A stretch of 64,000 nt of DNA, taken from positions 7,442,001 to 7,506,000 of the forward strand of contig JAJFZO010000609.1 of NCBI GenBank assembly GCA_021397835.1, written 5' to 3'. The notes below the pieces were generated by a model that worked only from the letters and a program-made list of their open reading frames with translations, had not been told where the DNA came from and made no database searches. The DNA comes from Moringa oleifera (Eukaryota; Streptophyta; Magnoliopsida; Brassicales; Moringaceae). Shown here piece after piece: positions 40,818 to 52,900 of this stretch. How positions within the stretch are numbered: the first letter of the stretch is position 1; each line of letters starts with the position of its first letter. The translations under genes and the position numbers were made by a program.

Positions 40818-40968
40818 ATTAGAGTTGGCGCTCTCCATGCTGTCAGCCATTCACAAGCTCTCATCCTTTCAACTTATAATTTATAACAGATTTCAAAACC
40901 ACAGCTTAAAGAATTGTAAACCCATACAGATCCTCTCCTGTGCTCCACTCTCTGATCTTACTTCAAAA

Positions 40969-41471
40969 ATGAAACCTTCTCTACTAGTCTCTCTTCTGCT
41001 GTTCTCTCTCATTGTTTCTCAGGCTCAAGGTATGTCAATTAATATGAATATTCAGAAGCAGCAGCCTCGTTTCTGCGATTAGTTTCTGATGTTCTGTGTT
41101 GTTTTCTTTGAAGCAATTCGCCTGGAAAGAGGGTTCTTCTCAGCTAGGCATCACAGGCTCCATGTGGGTATCCAGTTTTACATATACTGATTTCTTACTT
41201 GCTTGAATATCATGTACTCTTTAGTATATGTTGATGAGGAAGAGACTGGGTGTTGCAGGAGGAGGAGAGCTCTGCCATTAAAACAACTAATGGTGGTGGT
41301 AATGGAGATGGCCACGAGGGTGTTAACGGCTGCAGAGAAGGGCACTGCAAAGGTACCATGAAGAAAAGAGTATCATCTAAAGTATTCAAGAAACCATATC
41401 ATCATCACCGTTTACCTAGCATTCATGAAGATTATTATGGACCTAGGCATCACCGTCCTAGACACCACTAG
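40969..41471 (+). CDS. GOLVEN/RGF (CLEL) peptide precursor, intron-3-retained form
   Basis: Exons 40969-41029, 41114-41163 and 41259-41471 give 107 residues. This form reads straight through the donor at 41353 into what is otherwise intron 3. It shares the first 68 residues with the fully spliced form, then continues GTMKKRVSSKVFKK and a His-rich stretch. It ends in DYYGPRHHRPRHH immediately before the stop, again a 13-residue motif at the extreme C-terminus. It resembles the RGF1 type (DY-x-x-P-x-H-H-x-P-R-H-N) but ends in His instead of Asn. The retained ending could be a real second peptide or an ancestral ending now usually spliced out. No AATAAA was seen between 41472 and 41818. Confidence 0.65.
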
Positions 41472-42173
41472 TTAATTTGTTTTACTTAATCTTAGGGTTA
41501 ACTTCTTCTCTTGCAAGCTAGAATTCTTTTGGCCATTCTTTTTGTTATAGTTGCAGAAGAACCATGGGTTTAATTTAGAAAATTAAACCCTCGTGGCCTT
41601 GTACTCCTCAGAAGCCATGTCGTCCATAAGAACCTTATCTAACAATTCTCCTTATTCATCATTGACATGTATATGGAGAACGTAGGTTGACTTGATCTTT
41701 GTAATAGACTCACAAAAGTCAATGAGACAACTTTTTGATCTTCGTTACTGCTCACTTATCACAGAAAATCAATACCCCTTTCAGATCTGAAGTTCTTTTT
41801 CCTCATCTATTCTTGCAGGAATGAATAGAAAACTCATACCTCCGAGCACCTCCTCCGTCAAGGTTGGTTAATTTATTGGTTGACTAACAAGTAAATAAAC
41901 CCCCATGGTCTTCTTCTTCACCCATGTGACTTTATGCTCACTGTACAGACAGAGAAGAATGGAGAGTCCCGTAAAGGCAACTCTACATGGAAGGGCTTAT
42001 CGGTATCAGATAACGAAGGGTTTCCTGGGAAGCAAGACCGTGATGATCTCTCTGATAACCCACCGCGAAGCTTGGAGCATCGCGAGGTCTCATCTGAGCA
42101 ATACGCAGACCTCATGGGCATAGCTGAAATGGACTACTCTCCAGCAAAGAGAAAACCACCGATCCACAACTGA
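40969..42173 (+). CDS. GOLVEN/RGF (CLEL) peptide precursor, fully spliced form
   Basis: Exons 40969-41029, 41114-41163, 41259-41352, 41819-41862 and 41949-42173 give 157 residues; all donors are GT and all phases agree. Residues 1-20 (MKPSLLVSLLLFSLIVSQAQ) are a signal peptide. The pro-region contains the family's Cys/Gly stretch CREGHCKG followed by MNRKLIPP, which exists only when intron 3 (41353-41818) is removed. The product ends in DYSPAKRKPPIHN at the extreme C-terminus. This 13-residue motif begins with the Asp-Tyr recognised by tyrosylprotein sulfotransferase and ends HN, as in GLV/RGF/CLEL peptides that control root meristem size and gravitropism through RGFR receptors. Acidic residues precede DY. 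The fourth and fifth exons have no signal peptide of their own. That supports one gene rather than a second one. The exact orthologue is not assigned. Confidence 0.8.
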
Positions 42174-42189
42174 GAGAACTGTAGTGCCT

Positions 42190-42233
42190 CCAGCCAAAAA
42201 AAGAAAAGAAAAAAAAAGAAGAAGAAGAAGCAG
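42190..42233. repeat. Purine-rich A/GAA tract in the peptide gene's 3' UTR
   Basis: An AAAAG/AAGAAG simple-sequence tract begins about 15 bp after the stop at 42173. Confidence 0.7.
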
Positions 42234-42239
42234 AAACTA

Positions 42240-44040
42240 AAAGTAGTAATATTAGGTAAACGAGTGAAATTCTCTGGGATAAATAAAACAGGTAGATAGA
42301 AAGTAAGACAGCATTACAGAAATGCTGCAGTTTTTTTAGGGTTTATAAACGATTTTGTACATATAGTATAATCTTTGTCTTAATATCATATATAAATTTA
42401 TAATAGTCTTCAAACATTTCTTCTGGGTGATTGAGTCATGATGAGCACTTTATTGATGGCTCTTAATTAAGCACTTATAACTTATTTATTACATCAAATA
42501 ATAAACTATTATGCGACCATGAAGTATATAGTTCTCGGAGTTTATTACTTTATATTCCCATCCCCCAACATGACCCAAATCGAAAAACTGGAAAATTAAA
42601 CGAACAATCTTGTATTATTTGAATCTCTTAGATTCTAAGCTTTAATCACTCTGACAAATTGTTTTTTTTTTTTTTACAATTTTCCTTTTAGGGATCACAA
42701 AGGATATTATTTTGTGTATGAAGAAAGAGAGGGTGTGTGGCTGAATGAAGTAGCTGTGATGCAGGGTCTAATAAAGACCCTTGGTGCTTTGTTTGGAGGG
42801 GGACTGGTCCACTAATGATTTTGGGCTGGACCCACAATGTCTCACTTGTTCGTTGAATTGCCGGAGCAGTCGGTCTCGATGTGGGTTCACTTGTCCTCTG
42901 ATGGGTCAAATGTAAGCCATGGACCAAAGTCCGTGGATTACGGTGGTCCATCAAAATATTCACAGGATGGTCTCTTGATATTGTGCATTATTCATATGTC
43001 GAGGCCTAAATCAAATGTGACTTCCTACTGCATGACTTGTCATTAATTGCTTTCTCTTCCTTTTTTCTTTTTCAATCATATCTAAGTCAGTTTATTATGT
43101 TGTCACCCTATTTATCAAATCTAATTTATTTGGTATCACCTAAGTGAACCTCTTAAGAAAAATGTGATTTCATAGCATATACGTATATAAAATACCCATG
43201 TGATATGTTTCGTTCACCAAAAATGTTCGAGACAAATCCTTCACATTATGGATCATATTTCTTGTCACCACATTTCAATTTTATAATCTTACCTAAATTA
43301 AGTTTATGGTCATGGGTTAGAAAATTTGTATAATAAAAAATATTTAATTTATAAATTATCTTTTAATGTAGTGACATAAAATATTTAATAATTTGCATCA
43401 TTCAACACGAGATTCAAATTTCGAATAGTATGTCAAGTAAAGAAAAAATTAAAAATTAATGTTTAATTTTCAATTGAATTACTCATTCATATTATCATAT
43501 ATGAGTCAATTTTATTTGTGTATATTGTGGTTGTGTCACGACACAGTGCATAACACTAACCCTTCAAAATTTAAATTGATGCAACCCAATTTTTGTATGA
43601 TGTTAGAGTTAATTAAGCTATTTTCCCATGTTGGAGCTATGCGTAATATGGTCCCGATTTTGCCAGCAAAAACTGATTTAATAAGCTCTGAAGCATTACA
43701 TTGTCTATATTTAACAAGGTAAGTTGCTCTATGCAGGGTGATGGGTGTTGAGAGGATTCATTGAACTCCATTCATGTTGTACAAGCAAGAACCTGATAAT
43801 TGTCTAACTGGGCCTCACTCTAAACCCACTTATCAACCTAAGTTGAAGGATTTTTTTATTTTTATTTTTTTGGTCCAATTTGCTGTTATTGGATAAGCCT
43901 TTTAAAGCAATTATGTTTGAGCTCAACTCAATTTAAAATCATTAATTCCTTCACTTTTAGATTGATTTTGTATAAAATCAAACTCATCATGATATTAAAT
44001 TTGTGATGATAGAGCGAGACTCGGCCAAATTGTATAAATA
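42240..44040. other. Intergenic, no gene
   Basis: The first part should be the 3' UTR of the peptide gene. The remainder has short chance frames only. The sequence becomes steadily more AT-rich towards the hAT relic. Confidence 0.45.
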
Positions 44041-44389
44041 AGTCTGATTCTTCACCTACTTACGGCCGACTCCAAGCATTTTGGAGCCTAGCCTAAATCA
44101 TCATGTGGCGTTTATTTTCATTAAATTTTATTTAAGTTTAGATATTAATTTTTTAATTAATAAAATAATTTATTTATTTTATCATAATATAGTTAAACAT
44201 GAATAAAATTTATTAATTTTAAATTTGAAAAACTCTCAGTAATTATTATTAATATTGTTAATAATAGTATATAAGCAATTCACCGGGTTTATTTTTTTAT
44301 AAAATTTAATACGTTAGGTGGTGTTTCCATTTTTATTTATAAGATTTTTTTTTTCAAAATTTTAATTCATTGCATAGATGTAAATCACT

Positions 44390-46523
44390 AATAACTAATA
44401 ATTCATTTGGTTTTAAATTTTTTAAAATTAAAATAATATTATTGCAAATTATTATCACTTAATAATCTTATTTTTTAAGTCATACAAAAAACAAAAAGTA
44501 TCTTTTAACTTAAATTGTTTAAATTTATTTTAAATTAAAAAATAGCTTGATAAATTATATACATAAAATAATTAATTCTGAAGAATTTGTAATTGATAAT
44601 ATTACTTTACTTTTTATTTTTTTAATATCATTTTATATTTTATATGTTTTTTTTACAAAATGTGTATTCTATGTCTATTTCAGGTGTTGTTTTTTTAGCT
44701 AAAATTGTAAAAGATGCAAATCTATTTTTTTCATAATTTTTAAAAAAAGAAGTAAAACCTTTCAAATGAATTATAACAAATAGCTATACGCAAATCTTTA
44801 AATTATAAGCACTTATTTATTGCCTTAACTATAAATAATATGTCACACCAAATAATCATATTTAATAAGAATTTAAAAATTTTAAATTCATAAGTCATTA
44901 AAGAAAAGATTCACTTTTTTATTTCAGCTAATTAAAGTAAAGCATCTTTTATTTTGTGGAGCTTGATGTTTTATTACTTTGATACTCTCAATATTACTTT
45001 TTCAATATATTTGTGACAATGCTTAATAGTTAAACTTGAAATATGATCTTTTTAAAATTTTTCATCTTTTGTTGAAAAAAATAATATATATATATATATA
45101 TATTATCATTCTAAAAAATATTACAACTCGATGGTAAAAGTTAGCCATATCAAAAAGTAATAAATTTAAATTATAACAACCACATGATATACATAATATG
45201 ATTTATATTTATATTTAATAATATTTTTTTATACCTCGTTGTCTTCCTTTTCATATTAGATTATCATATTCTTATCATCTTATGTTATCAATATCAAAAT
45301 TAAGATTTTTTATTATATTTTCAAGTTCATTAAAAAGCCCTGGACATGAAAATCATTCACTTTTAAAATTATATAAAATATTCTTTTTGTTGTTATTAGA
45401 TTTTTAAAAATATCTACTTGTCTTAATATAAAAGACATTTTTTTCGATGACTAACATCTAGAGTACAATAAAAAAATATTTAATTTGTTTGATTTTTTTT
45501 TTATAATTATAATTCTAATTTCATATACGAATACATTGACTAATTCTTTTTATATATTATAACTAAGGAAATGACTATCGATATCACCAATTTTAATGCA
45601 TCTAATTAATTAGATCAAACTCCACAAAATGTTGTTTTAATATAATCGCTAAATTCTATTATTATCTTGATAGATCTTCTTTTATTTATTTTTTCATGAA
45701 ATACTAAGTTATTTTTTGCAAGTTTTTTTACTATAGTAATAATTCTCAATAATACATTTTCCAATTTTTCTTTTTCTTCGTTAATTTATTTTTGTACATG
45801 TTTATCAACTGTGGTTGTTTTTCTCAATTTTATTTCTAAATCAATTCAGTTAGTCATATTAGTAGTATATTCATTATTTGTTTCATAACTTTTAAGTTCA
45901 ACACTCAAATTTTTTTAAATCTCTACAATAGTCATTTACTAATTGACTAATATGTTACTTTAACTTAAATAATTTACAACAAAAGCAAAGATCTATCTAA
46001 ATCTTTTGAATATATCAGCCATTTTCTATCATATTTCCCTCAATTTGATATTTTTCTAATGTAATGAATTGTGAAAAAAATCTCTAGAGTTTTCATCTTT
46101 TAAAAAAATATAAATTAATTTCTCTAATAAGATTTTTTTATACTAACAGAAACTCTTAAGTTTTTATCAAAATATATTATTCCATTATCCTAAATCATAA
46201 ATATTTAGTGGCAACAAGCTTATGATTCAAATTGTCATTTTCTTTATTTGTTTTATTTTTATTATTTTTATTTCATTCTAAGTTATTTTTATATTCTTCA
46301 TTAAAGTCTTGTGTAGAAATTATAGGGTTTGTTATAGGCCGTATTTTCATTACTATTTTCTATCAATTGAATTGATTCTTCTTCAGTTAAATTTTTTATC
46401 ATATGTTATTAACTAGAAGTAATAAATTTATCTAGTACATTTTTTTATGATTGAATAAATTGTTTTATTCTTATCTTTCTTTTATGTTTTTCATATTCGG
46501 ATTTCATATTTTTTGGTAGACAT
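44390..46523 (-). pseudogene. Broken hAT transposase gene (ZMYM1/TTF-type, DUF4371 family)
   Basis: Read on the minus strand from an ATG at 46523, scattered frames match the plant hAT transposases annotated as 'zinc finger MYM-type protein 1-like'. In order: KKYEIR near the start; KDENSRDFF; DRKWLIYSKDLDRS before a decayed cysteine region; TTVDKHVQ-like and NWKM.. stretches; ELENIIKNLNFDIDNIR with YDN (45.3 kb); a CGCYNLNL..DMAN block (45.15 kb); ESIKVIKHQAP (44.96 kb); and FFKNYEKNRFASF (44.72 kb). Dozens of stops and frameshifts make it dead. A sequence near 44062-44098 (CGGCCGACTCCAAGCATTTT) resembles the end of such elements, so the element may begin there; the other end was not found. 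Confidence 0.75.
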
Positions 46524-46529
46524 AATTTT

Positions 46530-47850
46530 AATAATCAAATAATTAAAACAAATATCTAAAAATAGTATATAAAAGAATAACAAAATAAACTAAAATTAAA
46601 AAAAAATAGTAACGCTTGATTCATAATAGTTACATTGTTGAGTCGAAATCTATACATTGGCATGCAAAAAAGATCATTAAAACATAAAATTGAAAGAGAA
46701 CATACCTTTTCTTTTTTCTATAAATCATTCTTGTAAATAATTCTAAGAATTATTAATTTTAGAGAATTCGTTAATGATTTTGAAGAGAAAGAAGTTGATT
46801 ATAATGAAAAGAAGAAATGGAAGAGGAAGTAAATAGGAAAATTGATCCGTAAAGCAATAAAAAATAAAAAATTATTGTTATCCCTATGGTCTCACATGGT
46901 TAAACATAAGATTAGTTTTGATAATAATAAACGGTCTTAAAAACTAATCGTTTAAGTGAGTGTTGCAACATCTAGAGATGAAAGGACTCAAAGAACATAC
47001 GATGCAAATATTAAAGTTCTTAGAACAAGAAAAAAGGATTGAAGATCAAGTAAGTAATCTAAAAGGTCTAAAAGTTTTAAGAACTTAAAATTTTAGATTT
47101 ACTCATAAATATCCTTGATTTTGTACTTTATAGACACTTTAATGAATGTATAAGGACAAAATATTTTCATCAAAAGGAATCATGGATTTCAAAGAGTTTT
47201 TTTAATAATTTATAATTTTTTAGATTTAAAAAAATGCTTATTTTTGAACCTTGAAAAGTTATAACATAGATAACACATACAAAAAATCAATCTAGCATCT
47301 ATTGCACCAAACAATTGCTAACACAATAGCACCATGGATAAGGTATAATACCAATGCTCCAAAAGATCTATAAAGTGCTCCCGTGAGAAGCGTAATGTCA
47401 CCTTACTAAGTACTAACTAGCATAGTATCATCGCATTAGGCCATAATACCACCACTGTAAAAGGTTTAAATTTGAAAATTATGTGTCTAATGGCTCCATG
47501 TTGCAGTGTTACTTGAAAAAGCGCAATATCGTCGCATAAACAGCATGTGCGACTTAAAATCATTTCTTTTTTATGTTTAAAAAATCTATTTTTTAAAAAA
47601 AGATTTTAAAATTTTTTTTATAACTTTTGTACATTCAACAATTTTAGGTATTCAATTTTTTAGAGAGCTCTCATTCCTACTCATCTTAATCTTCATCTTA
47701 TCCATTAAGCACAAAAGCTTGTAAGAATTAGAACTTTTATTGTATTCATATCATTCTTTGAGAGAGTTTTCTTGAGTTGTAAACATTTGAGTTTGGGTTT
47801 TGTGGTAAGGAGATTCATCATTTGTAAACAAACGTAGTTGAGAAAAACTA
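46530..47850. other. Repeat-like DNA, possible old LTR fragment
   Basis: The part from about 46.96 to 47.83 kb has the texture of an LTR end (TTTTCTTGAGTTGTAAACATT and GTGGTAAGGAGATTCATC-like stretches). No primer-binding site or coding remnant was found. No gene. Confidence 0.25.
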
Positions 47851-47852
47851 AT

Positions 47853-48572
47853 GGCATATTTGGTTTGCGAGAATACGAATTCTTTTCTTACCTCATTCTA
47901 AATAAAATTAATTTTTTAGTGTTCGATTCATTTTTATCAAAAAATTATAATTCTTTAATGAATTTTTATTCCTTAAAAACTCGAAATATCTATTCCATAG
48001 TGAACTTTCGGAATACTTATTCCATGAAAATAAGGAATGGTTACACTTTTTTTATTTTTATTTTCAATGTACTCTTGATAAAATTCTTAAATTACTATTA
48101 TTTATATATGTATGTATATATAAATATAATTATAACAACTTTATCTTTTTTATTTTTTAAATAATTTATAAAAAAAGAAAAAAAGCAAAAGATATTATTA
48201 TTATTAAAATATTAATTAATATTAACATTATTTTTTATAATATTAATATTTAAAAATAAAAAGTAATTATTAGTATATTATTTAGTTAACATTTTTTTAT
48301 AATAATTGATTATTATAAAATACTTATTAATTAATATTATTTAATAAAAATTTTATAAAAATATTAATTAAATGATAATTAATTTAGTTAAAAGATATGA
48401 TACTCTTTTAAATTTTTTCAATACTTTTTTATTTTATTTTTTGATAAACCAAACACATGAAAAAAAAATCTAGTCAAAAGTAATGATCAAATATAATAAT
48501 ATTTATTTTTTAAAATTTCTAGAGAATACTTATTTCATTCTCTCTCTATTCCATTCCATGAACCACATATGT
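47853..48572. mobile_element. MITE-like element with terminal inverted repeats
   Basis: The left end GGCATATTTGGTTTGCGAGA and the reverse complement of the right end (CATATGTGGTTCATGGAATG) match imperfectly over about 25 bases. Internal sequence repeats the 'TATTCCATT / GGAATGG' theme near both ends. The core of about 720 bp is extremely AT-rich and non-coding. The superfamily was not determined. Confidence 0.55.
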
Positions 48573-48849
48573 GATAACAGTTACGTTGTGGATGTTGGTA
48601 GAAAATCCTCAAGCAAGTTGCTTAGAGACGTAAACATAGGCCGAGAGCCGAACCCTATAAAATATCAAGTTTGTATCCTTTAACTCTTCTCTTTTAAATT
48701 CTATAATTGTATTTATGAATACATTGTTGCGGTAGTTAGATATTTACAAACAAATTTAAAACCAGAAATATTAAAATACTCAATTGTCCATCCTCTTAGG
48801 TTGCCTACTTAAGACCAACAATTATCTAAGTTAAATAAGTTAGGACAAA

Positions 48850-49360
48850 GATTATACAAAACCTTAAACTATATCTTATGTTATTAAGTGAATCTTAATA
48901 TTTAAAAAATGACAAATCAAATTTTGAACTATCAATTTGTTTCAAATTAGATCTTGAGTCAAATGACTTTAAAAAATTAAAAGTATTTTTGTTGAAATGT
49001 TTAAAAATTTACTCAAATAAATTTTAGACTTCATTTCAAATTTATTTTTTAAATTTTGAATAATTTTTGAAGCATAAATTATTACTTATAATTTTTAAAT
49101 TTTTTATATTGTAATTTTTTTTAAAAATACTTTCAATTCTCAAAAATTTCTAAAATTTGATTGTAATAGTAACTTCAATATTGCAATACATATTTAAATA
49201 TTTTAAAACTAAAATCATTGTATAAGGTTTCTAATTTAAAAATCTTTAATTTTTAAATTTTTCGATAAAATTTAATTTGATGTAAATTGATAGTTTAATG
49301 TTTACTTTTTAAACATTAAGATTTTAATAATAAAAAATTTTATATAATTTTTATTTAATA
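48850..49360. mobile_element. Foldback (long inverted-repeat) element 1
   Basis: The left arm stretch TGAACTATCAATTTGTTTCA and the reverse complement of the right arm, TAAACTATCAATTTACATCA, align. Matches continue outward (AATCTTAATATTTAAAAAAT against AATCTTAATGTTTAAAAAGT). Arms are roughly 200 bp, imperfect, with an AT-rich centre. It is non-coding. Confidence 0.65.
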
Positions 49361-49420
49361 AATTAATTTATAATTTTTAAAAATTTAAATTAAATTAATA
49401 AATTTTTTTAGGATAAAAGT

Positions 49421-49946
49421 CCCATAAAACCTTCATGTTTATCTTACAGCAAACTCTTATGTTTAAAAAAGTGACAAGTTGAACTTTGATGTATCAATTT
49501 GATTTAAATTGAATCTTATCAAAAAATAAATAAAAATTAGGGGTATTCAAATAAAAGACCTTATACATAAAATTTTGATTTGAAAATTTTTACAGCGATA
49601 AAGTAATATTCAAGCTACCATCGCAAAAAGTTTCATCACTTTTTGAGTACTGAAAACATATATTTTTAAAATATATAATATAATTTTTTTAAAAAATAAC
49701 ATAATTACTCAAAAAATTATGAAACTTTTTGTGAAGGTAGTTGAATATTTGTTTACATTTATAAAAAATTTTAAGTCAAAATTCATTATATAAGATCATT
49801 AATTTGAATACCCCTAATTTTTAATATTTTTAATATAATTTAATTTAGATCAAATTAATATATTAAATTTAAATTTATCACTTTTTATACATAAAGATTT
49901 GATTGATAACGAAAAAGTAAATATAAAAGTTTATAAAAAACTTTAC
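49421..49946. mobile_element. Foldback (long inverted-repeat) element 2
   Basis: Almost the whole 526 bp folds on itself. AAAAATTAGGGGTATTCAAA near 49535 pairs with TTTGAATACCCCTAATTTTT near 49803, and CAAAAAGTTTCATCACTTTT near 49624 pairs with the GAAACTTTTTGTGA stretch near 49720. The outer parts of the arms also match. The outer arm sequence is related to foldback element 1 (both carry a TATCAATTTG-ATTTAAATT-like block). Confidence 0.75.
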
Positions 49947-49949
49947 TCA

Positions 49950-52900
49950 ATTTTTTAAATTTACATATCTACTCACATATGTTCAAATCAAACATCAATT
50001 TTAATTTTAAAAAATTTAAAATTATAAGAACTCATCAAATTAAATTCATATATATATATATATATATATGTTTTCATGAGAACTAAAAATAATAAAAAAT
50101 TTAAAATGACAAGTATCAAATTGATTGGGCATCTACCCATGTACTTTTTTAAATTAAAAAAAAATCTCTCATCAAATTAAGATTATATATAATTTTTATA
50201 CAAAATAAAAAAAATTAAACTAACATGAATTAAAAGGACCCTCCTAAAGTGGTGGTGTCAGTGAACCTTATCTTGAAGCTATCTTTACCTATTTATTAAC
50301 TAGCTACATTCAAAGCTTATCAAACAAATAAAGCATAAATAAAATTATTATTAATTAAACTTCAATCACCAAAATATAAAACTAACATATTTTTATATAT
50401 TTTTTAAAAATAATGTTTTATTTTAAATTTTTTGTTCATATTATTATTTTAAAATGACAGATGATTAATTATTTGATATTAAGTATTTACAGAATGTTGT
50501 TTTGTGAAACTTAAGGGAGCTTTTATTTTCAATTTATTTTTTAAAAAGACAAGTTTGACTTCGGAGTTAATTTCCACTAAAAATTTCTATTTTATCAAAA
50601 TTATTAACTTATATGTTTCTAACCTTTTTTTTATTGTTTGCAAAAACCATATAAGAGGCAAAATTGGCACAACCCATTTTTTCTTTCTTTTAAGCACAAT
50701 ATTGATAAGTTACTATATTATCAGCCTTTCTCACTCCACTTTCTCTCTTCTACATCACACATTTGTTTCTTCTTCCTCACTTTGTTTTTTCTCTCTTCTT
50801 GGTAACCAAGTCACCGAGCAAGAAAACTACACCACCTTGTTCCTTTATTATTCCAATCTCATTTTCTCCCATAATCTTTAACATTCGATACAAATGGAAG
50901 CAAAAAAAAAAAAGATAATAAATGGTTGGTTTCATTTTATGGCATATAATGTTAAAATGAGTTTATTTTTTGTTTTTTTTCTATGATTTCAAGTAGGTGG
51001 AAACACAACATCATATATATTTTTTTTTTTTTTGCTTTTTTCTTTGCATTATCTGTATAATGCTATATATAGATTATGATACTCTCACTTACTCAAAGTT
51101 TTGGTAAGGTAAAGTACGCATTCTGTTTGAACCCATTCAAGAGGATGGATTCTTATGTGGCTATGGTAGGTGCCAAAATCTAGACTGTGTAGGTAGCCAA
51201 AGCACAATATGAAAATATAGAAAAATGAGGCTTGTTTTGCTGCGTTCTTATTTCAGGTTTGGGTTTCATATTGAACCTACGTGGGATGAGTGGCTGGTGG
51301 AAGGTTTTAGTACTATTTAGTGATGTTGAGTTAGTTAAATATACCATTATGTAGTTGTATGTAGGTTTTTATGTATGTCACCTTGGTTACCCTAAGTGTG
51401 TAGCGACTTATTATGATATGATAGTGTATTATTGTTCACAATAAAAAATTATCCTTCAGAAATTATAAAAAGTATCTTTGATATCAATATTTGCAAATCT
51501 TTTGTTGTACATCAAAATTTTCAATAATAGAAAATTACTACAATATGGGACTATCAAAGTATTCAAATTACTCATAGTGACTTAATACAAACTATAGTGA
51601 CTTAATATGGTGCAGTAAGATCCTATTTGTTCTCGTAATAAGCCATAATTAAAATAACATGCATTTTACATAGATTACCATTATGTGAATAAGAAGTATG
51701 TTATTCATAATGTAAGATAGTTGACAAGATTTTAATAATGTTATCCTTTAATGAGAAATGAGTTGAGAAAAACTTAAATTATTGTTATGTCGATAATGAT
51801 GTGAAAAACATAGAAATAATGGTTTACAGCGGCTACACATCTAATCAATTGATTGATCATGTTAAACCAGTCATTAATGACGAATGTTCTAATCATGACA
51901 TTGAGTTGCAACCCTTGCTTAGAGTTGATGGCAACAAACTGTGGACAGAGGTGTTGATTGATAACTAATTAATTTGAAATGAAATTATGATATCAATTTG
52001 GATTTAAAATATGTAACGATAATAAAATTATTTTGATAATATCATAGTCATATGCTATAGTTACATGGTATATTGTATTATGTTATAGTATATTAACCCA
52101 AAAAATAGTGATTTATAGTTTCTTATAGTGATGATGTGTTTATTGTTACTCATTAACATAATACTAAAGTGCAAACCAATATAACGGAATTATTATATTA
52201 TTATATTATCTTAAACCAAAAAATAATATTACTTGGTTTGCATACCAAAAATATGATCAAAATTACTATTAAAGAGACAAAACTCTCTAATCTATTGAGG
52301 TAAAATAAACATTGTCACATTATAGTTAATTAGTTAATTCAGTAACTCAATCGCTTAACAATGTTACATCAAACCAACTGTTTATAATCTACGGGGTTGT
52401 ACAAATCAATTGTTTACAAAAAAAAACTATCAAATTAACTTATATATGTGTACTTTAAAAAAAAAAAAAACTTTCAAATTAACTCTTCGCAATGGTTCAC
52501 AACTTTTGACTCTTAACTTTGAATGTAGTTGTCAAATATACTAATGCATAATGCCATACGTCTTTTGAATCAGCATGTATTGTTAGTTTATACAATATTA
52601 TACAAACCAAAGATACATTCAACTAAAGTCTTCAGAATTTGCATAAATTTCTAAAGTTATTGATTATCGGATCCATTCCATGACACATTCATTGAAAGAC
52701 AAAGAGGAATGATCTATTCCTTGAACTTAATTTAAAATATTCTACTTTTTTTTTTTAACAATTGTGAAATGATCATTTATGCATGAACTATAACACATAA
52801 AAGCTAAATTAAATAAAATACCAACTCAATCACTATGTATGCTTTAATAAATCATTATGCTTGTTTAATAGGTTATTAAATAATGTGTCATTATGTCGAT

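Noticed and set aside
41944..42173. A separate second GOLVEN gene starting inside exon 5
   Set aside because: No signal peptide or promoter could be found for it. The frame passes cleanly back through 41819-41862 to the donor at 41353, so one gene fits better.
47838..48164. 108-codon open frame on the plus strand
   Set aside because: It lies within the MITE and reads AT-rich repeat sequence.
50504..50881. 125-codon open frame on the plus strand
   Set aside because: It is hydrophobic and low in complexity, in AT-rich DNA, with no motif, no good start context and no supporting neighbour exons.
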